64,000 nt of DNA from Macrostomum hystrix (taxonomy: Eukaryota > Platyhelminthes > Macrostomidae): positions 15,546,501-15,610,500 of the forward strand of contig CATNEN010000003.1 of the NCBI GenBank assembly GCA_950097015.1, in the 5' to 3' direction. Below, one piece after another: positions 11,733 through 23,500 of this stretch (within the stretch, counting starts at the first letter, position 1; each line of letters begins with the position of its first letter). Made by a program: the position numbers and the translations under genes. The notes beneath the pieces were generated by a model. That model did not search any database, was not told where the DNA came from, and saw only the letters and a program-made list of their open reading frames with translations.

Positions 11733-13217
11733 GATGCGATCTAAAGACATCCGCGGTTCAGTCCGCGGACCGGGCTATCCTTGGCACCAATCTAAATTTG
11801 AACAGTAGGGGGAGCCTTAACTCTAATATTGTGCCAAAAAAATTGTCCAATTGTCCAAGCCGTTAAGTACGTCATGTAATTTTGCTAGCTCTATAAAATT
11901 GTATACCGTAAATGTTGTCTTAGCTTTCTTAACAATATGAAAAGTATTTTTAAGTTGAAATATGAATTTTTCTAACCGAATTGGTTGTTATTTTTTATAT
12001 TTAACAGCACTACTTTGTTTTCTTTTTTTTAAGCAGTGTGTTTTTTAACAAACATTGTTTTTAGGCCCACTTGCCGTAGCGTTGAAACGAATTTTTTTTA
12101 ACTTTCGGTACGTCGTTCTAAATAACTATTATTTCACCGATGTTATGCAGCCAAGTATTTAGGGCATATAATAATTGCTTTCCATTTGCAGAACTTTCTT
12201 TACACCGGCCTTCGACATTGTATTTATGCTGCAATAATTATTTCGGCGTGTGCGTGATTCATAACACATTATTTTCTGCTTCTAAATTGCTTGTTTGCTT
12301 GCTATTCGCCGCTTTTACTTCTTTTAGCTATGTAATTACTATTGAATAATCGGTTCGTATTATTCTACTGTTTACTATTCCTTTATGTTAAGTTTACATC
12401 ATTATTGTTTTGCCAGTTTTTCTGACGTTTTCTAACATTTAACTTTTTACTAAAAAATTGTCTCGTTTCCTGTTTTTCTTCTAACATTTAATCATTTTTA
12501 CTGTTGTCGTAAACATTATCATTATCTAAACAATATTTATTTGTAAAGTTCAAATTTATTAATTTAACTTGTGTGGATTTACAATTTTGCTGAAGATGCG
12601 CTTTTATTGTCTTCTCCCTGAACCTCGTATTTAAATAGATATTTAGAATTGGCGTATCTTACTCGAATAAATATACTTGACAAATGATTTCGCAGCACTT
12701 AAATAACTGTCATAACACCAGTTAAATCTTAACGAATCAGATGGATTGAAATTTTTATTGGTTTCTCTGTTTTCATGTTATCTGTATGTCAAATAATATG
12801 ACTTTATAGTTATAAATTGTATCAGCCAATTATTGAATTAGTACGAGTTAATACAATATCGTGGGAATAACGAGGCTTATCTGGCTTATCCGCTGTCGCC
12901 AGCAATGGCTCCAATTAAAGACGTATATTTTAAGCGTGCCAGTGCCAAAAATGACAGATATTAACAAAATGGGACTTATAGCTAGTGAACCATGCAATTT
13001 TAGATCTCAAACGTGCATTCTCTTGACGCCAGAGACAGTGAACTTTGTCAGGTCTATATTGCTCTTAGACCCATCAAGCAACAAACTGCGTATAAGCCTT
13101 TCGTTATTGCCGCGGTATCATGTGAATAAGTACGACACAAACCTGTTAATATTTATCACTTGCAGCAAAATTTATATGCGCCTAATATTTATTATTAATA
13201 AATATGCGCCTTCAGAA
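11733..13217. other. Intergenic, no feature seen
   Basis: AT-rich sequence with only short, unconvincing ORFs. A 150-residue ORF (12861-13313) runs into the MITE at 13218 and has no recognisable family. Confidence 0.5.
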
Positions 13218-13479
13218 CATAGGCGTAGGAACGGGGGGGGACAGTGGGGCCATGGCCCCCCCCACTTTTTAAGTTGGGGGGCCAGTAATGAGATCTGCCC
13301 CCCCACATTTTAAATGCGAAATGTTGACTTTTTTGCAAATTTTTTACTATTTTTTACTATTTTTACTGCAAGGGCAATATTGAAATAATAACAATTGTCA
13401 TTTTTGGGATTTTTTCGGGGAAATGGATCCTCCCCTTGGCCTTGGCCCCCCCACTTTTTTAATCATTCCTACGCCTATG
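13218..13479. mobile_element. hAT-type MITE with perfect 8-bp TSD
   Basis: 262-bp non-autonomous element. The left end is cataggcgtaggaacg and the right end in reverse complement is cataggcgtaggaatg, a near-perfect 16-bp inverted repeat. The identical octamer cttcagaa flanks both sides (13210-13217 and 13480-13487). Eight-base duplication is the hallmark of hAT transposases, which must act in trans. The interior has G-runs and C-runs (ggggggg, ccccccc) that can pair. Confidence 0.9.
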
Positions 13480-14278
13480 CTTCAGAATAATTTTTTCAAT
13501 GCCCTAAGCCACATCAAAATGTGTCTGCATATTACGAAGTTAAATATACGAGTTTGACGTACGAACATATAGTGTCGACGGTATGAATTTGAAATTCACG
13601 TTTCCAAGAAGTATATATAATATTTAAGCACATCAAGCTCGCGAACAATTGTTACTACAACTTGTGTGAATTGTGAAAAGTTGACTAAGGCAAAATTTGT
13701 TTCGGCCACGTTCTGAAAAATATTCTTGGAATATCGTGAAATCTTTTCAGAAAGTATTTTTTCTGGAAAGTCATCAATTTCTTGACTTAAGCCAAATTAA
13801 TAAAACCAAGTACAAAAGTACAATGCCTGCGATTAAGCGCAATTTATGTCGAATGTCATCGCATTCTTATGTGTAAGTATGTGTGCTTATTTTTAGCTCA
13901 ACTGTAGATTATTTCTGCAGATAGGCTATGATATTTTGCCTTCATAATTTTATGTCATCCTAGTTGGATTAGGCTAGCTGGATTTGAGCCTATTAACTTA
14001 AGGATGTTATTAACTAGAGTTTTTTTTCATTTAATCACCTTAATTTTTCGCCATAGTAAATATGTCTAATCTGGCTCCTAGTGTAATTAATGGCATTTTT
14101 TGACTGCATATTTACAATTTTATACTAATAGATAATATCCATTTGTAACTAATCTGTTTACATTTTGTTTTAATCATTATAATCATCTGCACATCAACAT
14201 TTGGTTCACCTTCATTCATACTATGCTACATAAAACTGCTATAAATGTTAAAAATTCAAAAAGCTGTATATCTACTGT
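13480..14278. other. Intergenic, no feature seen
   Basis: AT-rich stretch between the MITE and the large inverted-repeat element. No repeats or coding evidence. Confidence 0.5.
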
Positions 14279-17113
14279 CGTAGGGCTACTTTAATTCTAC
14301 TGCTGTTACCAAAGTTGTCGTAGGTGGAGATTAACGATCCCACCGCTGTTACCAAAGTTGTCGTAGGGCTACTTTAATTCTACTGCTGTTACCAAAGTTG
14401 TCGTAGGTGGAGATTAACGATCCCACCGCTGTTACCAAAGTTGTCCTAGGCCTCTGTCTATATTCAATATTGATTCTAACAATGCCACCAAAGTTGTTAC
14501 TGGGCCTTTTTATACTTTTGTCAATCTTATGAAGCCTTTAATTATTCGCTTTATGTATTTCTTATCTCAATTCAAATTGGTAACATTTATGTATTCAAAT
14601 ATGGTAGCGTTATGTATTCAATCTGGTAGCGTTTATACTTTCAGTATGGCCGGTATCTTTCCTCTATATTTCCTTCTGTTTATAACTTTACTGTATTAAG
14701 TACTTTGTATCAATCTTTATCCGTCTTTATCAGTCTTTATCCGTCTTTATCAGTCTTTATCCGTCTTTATCAGTCTTTCAATTATCATTCAGTTAACCTT
14801 CAATTTAGTCTTCAGTTCAGTCTTCAATTTCAATCTTCAGTCCGTTTCATAGGGCTTTCCAGTGGTTCTAGAGTTACAGCTTTCTCTTTACTCTATTTAT
14901 TTCTCTTTCGCAATGTCTCTTCTTCTCAAATAACTTTAACACGAACACTTCAAATTCAAGCTTTCTTTATGCTGAACTTCGTCAGGTACGAGGTTAGTTT
15001 TTCGCTTTTCACTTCGGGTGTATTTATACCAAAAATTGCCTTCGCCTCCGTGACTTCAGTAAAACTATTATTTTTGGTGCAAATAAACAAACGGTGCATT
15101 TTAACAAAATTTTCGTAGCATTAAAACAAAATGTTTAATTTCGCGGGAATTCAAAAACGAGGCCCTATTGCACTACATTCACAGTAGCTATAACAATGTG
15201 GTGCATGTATCATTTTGTTTATTAAATTATTTTCTTTTCGGAAAACAAAACTGCAAGTAATTTCAGTAATGAATAACAAGTGGGAATAACAAATTTAACA
15301 AGAACAAATGCTGTTGAGGGCAGCTGGGCTCATGCAAACTGCAAAATCTGCCAGATGTATGGAACCAAGGACTCCATGTTTGAGATGCACCTACAGGAGT
15401 ACCTGTGGCGCAGACAGTTTCTGTGCCCAGTGCTTGGACACTTCCTAAGGTGTGTCGCCCAGCAATATCCACTTTAAAAGAAGCTAACAATCAACCTGGA
15501 ATTTGTTCTTGTTAAATTTGTTATTCCCACTCGTTATTCATTACTGAAATTACTTGCAGTTTTGTTTCTGAAAAGATAATATGGAGGACAATCAGCCATG
15601 TTGAAATCAAGTTGAACTCAGAAATCAAACTCAGTTGAAATTGCCATTTTATACCCCACATCAATTTGAGCCATAGAATACTGCGTGGCACTTTCACTTT
15701 TTGCCACATCAGTTAAGTGAATTTAAATTGCTGCAACAATCATATTTTGTGCCCACAAATTCAAATCTGCTGTCAAAATAATTTAAAGAAACAAAACAAC
15801 ACATGCTAAAAATGTTAAAAAGCCAAATTATAAAGCTGATATAACTTCATATATATGCTTTTCATAATTGCAGAGATTGAAGTCTGAAAAGAAAGAAGTA
15901 TATGAAATACCAGATAAAATTTTATTATCAGCTAGCACAACAGAAACAGTTAGCCTTGCAGCTCTATATAGGAAAAGTGACTTTCATTAACCTAGTTAAA
16001 ATTTAACTCACATTTTATACTTTTTTGTGTAAAAAGGCCTTTAATTTGAAAGATCATATTGTTTCTTTCTGAAAATTACTGTTGGGAATGGGGTTTTGAC
16101 TAAATTAAGTGTATTCACATTCATGCAATAAGGGCCATCTACACTTAGCTAGTGCCTTTTCTACATTTTATATTGGCCTAGCTACCTTTTATTTGTTATT
16201 CCTTGGTCCATAACAGCAAAAGTAACACAATATTTATAGTTATTAAGTATCAGTAGGTCGCAGGTTGTATTGTTTGTCTTTATTGTTTAGTAAGCCAAAT
16301 ACTCTATATGAGATAGGGTTTCCGATTGTTTTATTTTTCCTAGAAATTGCTCCCGCGAAATTAAATATGTTTTGTTTTAATGCACCATTTGTTTATCTGC
16401 ACCAAAAATATAATAGTTATACTGAAGTCGCGGAGGTGAAGAGAATTTTAGTATAAATACACCCGAAGCAAAGAGAGAAAAACCAACTCTTACCACCTCG
16501 GTTGGGAAAAGAGTTCACAGTAAAGAAAGCTTGAATCTGAAGTGTTCATATTAAAGTTATTTGAGAAAGAGACATTGCAAAAGAGAAGTAAATAGAGTGA
16601 AGGCAAGCTGTAACTCTAGATCCACTGGTAAAGCCCAAAAGACGGACTGAAGATTAAATTGAAGGTTAACTGAATAATAAATGAAAAGTGATTAAGACAG
16701 ATAAAGACGGATAAAGACTGATAAAGACTGATAAAGACGGATAAAGATTGATACAAAGTACTTATAGAAATAATACAGTAAAGTTGTAAGTAGAAGGGAA
16801 TATAGAGGATAGATACCGGCCATATTGAAAGTATAACGCTACCATATTGAATACACAAACGCTTCCAATTTGAATTGCAATAAGAAAGTGCATAAAGCGA
16901 ATAAAGTAAAGACATTTATAAGATTAACATAACGACAATATTTGAATAAAGTATATAAGGAAAGAGGCAGGCCTAGAACAACTTTGGGAACAGCAGTTGG
17001 ATCGTTAATTTCCACCAGCAACAACTTTGGTGACATTCAGTGGAATCTTAAATATTATAAAATAGCCCTACAACTACTTTGGTGGCAGCAGTAGGATTAA
17101 ATTAGCCCTACAA
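14279..17113. mobile_element. Large inverted-repeat DNA element (~2.8 kb)
   Basis: The left arm (about 14279-15307) is matched in reverse complement by the right arm (about 15506-17113). Shared blocks include tgtcgtagggctactttaat versus ttgtagggctaatttaat at the tips, tctttatccgtctttatcag, the atggccggtatct segment, and a caagtgggaataacaaattt block next to the centre. The right arm has about 600-700 extra bases (roughly 15582-16330). Direct subrepeats ending ctgttaccaaagttgtcgta cover the left tip. The 0.2-kb spacer carries a cysteine-rich reading frame (listed separately). No target duplication was identified, so the superfamily is open. ORFs in the arms are incidental. Confidence 0.8.
15313..15452 (+). 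pseudogene. Cysteine-rich fragment in element spacer, possible transposase zinc finger remnant
   Basis: The spacer between the inverted arms can be read as a short frame ending at TAA with a Cys pattern C-x7-C-x2-C-x5-C-x5-C-x2-C (RTPCLRCTYRSTC, then FCAQC). An adjacent frame contains NCKICQ. Paired CxxC knuckles at a C-terminus are typical of piggyBac-type transposases, but catalytic aspartates are absent and I cannot assign the family. Most likely a relic. Confidence 0.3.
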
Positions 17114-17590
17114 CATATTTATAGAACAATTCTCCAGGAACTGGCCATGGAATTTTATAGTCAAGCAATTGAAATCATTTATTTGACTGGAACTCTATAA
17201 ATGTTCTGTTTCTGCTTTTATTCTTTCTGCAAGTAAGAACTCAACTCAATCTTTCTATTCTGGCTGATTCTTCCATATAGCATGACAAATCAAGTTGTCT
17301 ATTGCTAACTTTCTCTTGTGAATCCAAATGCTTGGCCATAGAATTCCATGGCCCATTCCATTCTGCAGATCTACAGTTCCACATGGCACAACAAAAGCAA
17401 TACTTTATTTATTCAATAAAAGTGAAATATATTTATTGAAAGAGATTTATTAAAATGTAGATACTTTGCTTAAAACGTTAACAAATAGATTCTCAAAACT
17501 AATTAAATTGTAAACGTGAAAATTTATATATTTCACAAAATTTAGCTTAAACAACAACATTTTCATTGACTGACATACTTCATTTTTTAG

Positions 17591-20500
17591 GAATGATGAT
17601 AGCTCGTCAATGACTGGTTCTGCAGCAACCACAACACTTCTAGTGCAACCAAAGCATGCCAGAATTCCACATATACCAGCTGACAGTGAATTGTCATTCT
17701 CCATATTTATGCTGTTCTTTAGCACTAGCTGCATGGCTCTGCAGTACATACACCTGTACAAAACCACTTGGTGGCTGCCTAATTCTCATCACCAATATGC
17801 TATTGTGAGTAGTATAGTTCGCCTTAAAATTATTTCTTAGATGACGAGGCATATAATTATAGATTTAAATGTGTAGCTACTCCTGCCGTTTACTTTGGTT
17901 TTTTTCTAATCAATGGTTCTTATGATTCACTCCAATATAAGACCATCCACTCCGCATTCATTGAATTAGAATTTCCGCCTAATCGACTACAAACTGGTGG
18001 GCTATTTGCTATCCGTGCTGTGCCTGCCCCTCCTGTTGACGCTGTTTCGCCAGCTGCGCGGCATACAGAATCGGTACTGTTTCACAGCCTGTTTGGCACT
18101 GCTGTGCGCTGTCACATGCTGCTGGTGCGCATTCTTCTGCTGGATGAGCTACTTTGTTTACTGCAGAACCTCCCTGCTCTACTGCATCTTGCTAGTTTAT
18201 CCGTGAGTTCAACTAGAAATCTACTCATTTTATTATTGATACAGATTAGATAAAATTATAAATTAGCAGTGGCGCAACCAGGGGGGGGCGGGGGTGGCGG
18301 CCGCCCCCCCCGATTCGGCCCGCAGGGCAATGTACGCAAAGGGCAAGCCAAGACGCTTCTTAATTTATTACCTTATCTCATTCCCTGTCCCCCAAGTCCA
18401 ACGTACATAGACCAAAGAGCAAGTCCAAGACCATTGGTCATATATTAATTTTCAAGCTTTCATTATAATCGTGCGTGCGTTCTGATTTTTTAAACCTTTT
18501 AAATCGTCTGGGCCCTACCCTACCGGCCCTTGAAATTGGCCCAGGAATGATGGGCGAAAACCGCGAAACAGAGCGCGCTCCACCTGGCGGCCGACCCCCT
18601 TCGACCCGCGGGTCAATGTACGCAACAGGGCAATGTACGCAAAGGGCAATGTGCGCAAAGGGCAATGTACGCAAAGGGCAATGTACGCAAAGGGCAATGT
18701 ACGCAACAGGGCAATGTACGCAAAGGGCAAGGTACGCAAAGGGCAATGTGCGCAAAGGGCAATGTACACAAAGGGCAATGTACGCAACAGGGCAATGTGC
18801 GCAAAGGGCAATGTACGCAAAGGGCAATGTACGCAAAGGGCAATGTACGCAAAGGGCAATGTACGCAAAGGGCAATGTACGCAAAGGGCAATGTACGCAA
18901 AGACCGCCCCCCCCCCTAAGGCAAAACCTGGTTGCGCCACTGTAAATTAGAAACTTAAAAGATAAGCACAAACCTAGTTACCAAGGCTAGGCTATCGGCT
19001 AATTGGCGCTGTAGATTAGGTCACTAAAACAGTTTTCCAGCATTGCAAAAAAATGAAACAGAATAGAGTTTTTAGTTTAAACTGGGATATTTTTTGCAAC
19101 GGGAACTTGTAGGAATCTCTAATTTTAACAAAGAAATATAAAATTTCGATGGGGAACTTTTAAAAATGTCTCATTACAAAATCCCAAGGACATGGACGCA
19201 TAACGTAACGGGGAGTTTAAGAAAAGAAAATAGGCAGAAATAAGCCAATGGAAAACTTTTCAGATGTAGCCTGAATAATGGGATTTTTTGTCAGCTTAAT
19301 CAATTATAATTGCAAACTTGTAACCTCTAAGACATTCTGCAATCTCAGGTAATAATATAATAATAATAATTGACACCAGACCCAAGGGCCAGTGCAGGTG
19401 TTGTGTGTCAAGTACACTAGCAGGTGGGGACTGCACACCTAATGTACTCCCCGGCTCTCTCGTACACCGGTTGACAGTCGCGTGTCAGCCATGGAATTTA
19501 TTTTTTCCAAACATATCGGCAGCATCCAAATCCCACAGAATTGCCGCACAGAACTGCTTTATTCCACGCCAGCCGGAATTATTATTACCGAAAGAAATGT
19601 CGGTACTCATTTGCAGCTGAGTAGACTGTGTGCACATCAGGGCAAAGCAGCTTGCCAAAGGCTGCACGAATAGTTATAGACTAGGTCGGGAGTCGAACCC
19701 AGGACCATCTGATCCAGAGTCCGACACCTTACTTTCTAAACTATCCGCCCTAAATCTCAGGTGCATAACCTACTCCCTGGTATTCTATGGCCACATCCCG
19801 GGCGCACTGTTAAGCCGCAGCTTCTTCGTTGGAGGCGGTCAAAATTCGCAGAGGCAGAGCGGCGGCAATTCAACGTCGGGTTCGTCAGCAGTGCTGGGTA
19901 GTCCAGCCATGACGGCTGGCGGTTCCTCGGCTAGTTCTAGCTCAGCCAGTCCTCGGCACAGCTGTTGTCGAGACCCAGAAAAGATCAGAGACGAAACCGA
20001 ATCTTTGAAATCTGATTTCAACGCTCGATTGAAAGTGATTTTATTCTCCACTCTGTTCAGCTCATTCCATGCAGCTTTTGTGCCACTGCTGTTTGTTCAG
20101 GTGAGTTAATGATATTTATAACAAACCTAGGTAGCCTTTTTCCTAATTAGTGCTTAGGTTTTCAGGGCCGTTTTGCATCTGCAACAGCTTTTTGTTATAA
20201 TTGTTGTGTATCCGGTAAATTATCCTCTATTAATCCGACATTTTAATCTAGAGTTCTGTTACCAGTTTGTGAAAATATCTGTTGAGTTTCAGTAATCTGT
20301 GTCAGATCAGTTTCAGTAATATGTGTCAGTTGAGTTTCAGTAATCTGTGTCAGTTCAGTTCCAGTAATCTGTGTCAGATCAGTTTCAGTAATCTGTGTCA
20401 GTTCAGTTTCAGTAATATGTGTCAGTTGAGTTTCAGTAATCTGTGTCAGATCAGTGCAGTAATATGTGTCAGTTCAGTTTCAGTAATCTGTGTCAGTTCA

Positions 20501-23500
20501 GTTCCAGTAATCTGTGTCAGTTCAGTTCCAGTAATCTGTGTCAGTTCAGTTTCAGTAATCTGTGCCAGATTAGTTTCAGTAATCTGTGTCAGTTCAGTTC
20601 CAGTAATCTGTGTCAGTTCAATTTCAGTAATCTGTGTCAGATCAGTTTCAGTAATCTGTGTCAGTTCAGTTCCAGTAATCTGTGTCAGTTCAGTTCCAGT
20701 AATATGTGTCAGTTCAGTTCCAGTAATCTGTGTCAGTTCAGTTCCAGTAATCTGTGTCAGTTCAGTTCCAGTAATCTGTGTCAGTTCAGTTCCAGTAATC
20801 TGTGTCAGTTCAGTTCAGTTTCAGTTATATGTGTCAGTTCAGTTCCAGTAATATGTGTCAGTTCAGTTTCAGTTATCTGTGTCAGTTCAGTTTCAGTAAT
20901 CTGTGTCAGTTCAGTTTCAGTAATCTGTGTCAGTTCAGTTTCAGTAATCTGTATCAGTTTAGTTTCAGTAATCTGTGTCCGTTCAGTTTCAGTAATCTGT
21001 GGTCAGTTCAATTTCAGTAATCTGTGTCAGTTCAGTTTACTTACTTACTTGTTACAGATTACTGAACAGTTCAGTTTCATTAATCTGTGTCAGTAATTTG
21101 TATCTCAGTAATTTGTGTTTCAGTAATCTGTATCTGTACACAATCAATTCCTGTAATATGTGTCAGTTCAGTTTCAGTAATATGTGTCAGTTCAGTTTCA
21201 GTAATCTGTGTCAGATCAGTTCCAGTAATCTGTGTCAGATCAGTTTCAGTAATCTGTGTCAGTTCAGTTCCAGTAATCTGTGTCAGTTCAGTTTCAGTAA
21301 TCTGTGTCAGTTCAGTTTCAGTAATCTGTGTCAGATCAGTTCCAGTAATCTGTGTCAGTTCAGTTCCAGTTATCTGTGTCAGTTCAGTTTCAGTAATCTG
21401 TGTCAGTTCAGTTCCAGTAATCTGTGTCAGTTCAGTTTCAGTAATCTGTGTCAGTTCAGTTTCAGTAATCTGTGTCAGATCAGTATTTAAATTAATGAAA
21501 GCCCTGGTTGCTATGGTTTCTATGGTGCAATGGTTACTATTGTTTTTTAAACAACTAAATAGAATAATATTTCTTCAAATGTGTTCATTGTTTCAATTTT
21601 AATGCTTACTACTTACTTCGCAAGATTTAAATTAAGTAGTATAGATTAAAGACATGTCCGTTAAGTGTTGTGACAGTTATGTTTACGGTCGAATTAGTAA
21701 GAAAATGAGTAAGATAACTATTATTTTGAATGTTTATGCTGCAATTATTTTTGTAACTGTTAATCCTAGATTGAGACAGCCAACTGTGACACTGACTGTT
21801 GGGTAAGTTTGTCGGAATACGAAAGCAAAATCTATCATTCTTTTAATAATAATCGCCACAAAAAATTCTTCTAATTTCCAAGAAATTTACCAAATTTGAT
21901 AACACTCCAGATTTATAAAAGAATGTAAACATTGTGTACACAATCAATTGCTTGATCTTATTAAAATCGTCCTGCCAAATATTAGCAAAACTCAACATTC
22001 ACAAAAAATTCATTTCTAAAAGTTTATTCTGTATTCCCAATATGTTTTTTTATTTTACTCATCAAAATAGTTTGTCTTCATGTTTTTAATTTTCTTTAGC
22101 TGCAATTCTCTTCTAGCTGTCACAAAAGCCGTCTTATTTCTATCGCAATGCTTGATTATTTAAATTGTTTTGCTAACTTTTACACAAACTCAAATTATTG
22201 TACACATTTTATTAGACATGCTTATTATTGCTGTTTGTAAGCCGAAAATGCGAAATTTTTAGATAACTTAATCTGCAGCGCCTATAATCCTTGCTAAACT
22301 AGCTTTGCGCTAATCTTTTAGTTTCTTTAAAGTAAAATTTCTTTTCACCAAAGTGGACTGTCTCAATTGCCTCCACTGTCCAGTGGAGGGTGGGGTGGCT
22401 GTCCAGCTAGGACAGTGGAGGGTCGGTGACTGTCTAGCTAGATCAGTGGAGGGTCGGTGACTGTCTAGCTAGATCAGTGGAGGATCGGTGGCTGTCTAGC
22501 TAGATCAGTGTAGGGTGAGTGGCTGTCTAGCTAGGACAGTGGAGGGTCGGTGACTGTCTAGCTAGATCAGTGGAGGGTCGGTGACTGTCTAGCTAGATCA
22601 GTGGAGGGTCGGTGGCTGTCTAGCTAGGACAGTGGTGGGTGGGGTGGCTGTCTAGCTAGGACAGTGGTGGGTGGGGTGGCTGTCTAGCTAGATCAGTGGA
22701 GGGTCGGTGGCTGTCTAGCTAGATCAGTGGAGGGTGGGGTGGCTGTCCAGCTAGGACAGTGGAGGGTGGGTGGATGTCTAGCTAGATCAGTGGAGGGTCG
22801 GTGACTGTCTAGCTAGATCAGTGGAGGGTGGGGTGGCTGTCTAGCTATATCAGTGTAGGGTGAGTGGCTGTCCAGCTAGGACAGTGGAGGGTGGGTGGAT
22901 GTCTAGCTAGATCAGTGGAGGGTCGGTGACTGTCTAGCTAGATCAGTGGAGGGTGGGGTGGCTGTCTAGCTATATCAGTGTAGGGTGAGTGGCTGTCCAG
23001 CTAGGACAGTGGAGGGTGGGTGGATGTCTAGCTAGATCAGTGGAGGGTCGGTGACTGTCTAGCTAGATCAGTGGAGGGTGGGGTGGCTGTCTAGCTATAT
23101 CAGTGTAGGGTGAGTGGCTGTCTAGCTAGGACAGTGGATGGTGGGGTAGTTGTCTAGTTGTATTAATTCTGAGCTATAAAAACATATATTTGCAATTTTT
23201 AGTCACACTTTTAATTAAAACAAGTTTTAATAAAATGAATTTTTAGAAAAATTTTATCTACATACTGCTGGCAGCAGAGTTTAAAGTACAAAGATTTTGT
23301 AATTGAAGTTGATAGCGTAAATATTTTTTTCAAACATATTTTTGTAAAAAAAACCAAACAACAGAACACGATCTACCTGGAGCCCTGGTTCTGCGGAGTC
23401 CACGTGGCTGTCACTGTTGCGTCAGCGTTTCTATTCTACACCCAGCATCATCTGCCGCCGCATCGTATTGACACACTGCATCGCTGCGCCCTTCATCTCG

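Noticed and set aside
20282-21602. Several plus-strand ORFs rich in Ser, Cys and Gln or Val
   Set aside because: They are artefacts of the 24-bp intronic array in TMEM39 and lie between two phase-compatible exons.
21770-21802. Possible short exon in TMEM39 between ctag and gtaagt
   Set aside because: The flanking exons 20100 and 23365 join directly in phase and match the family without it.
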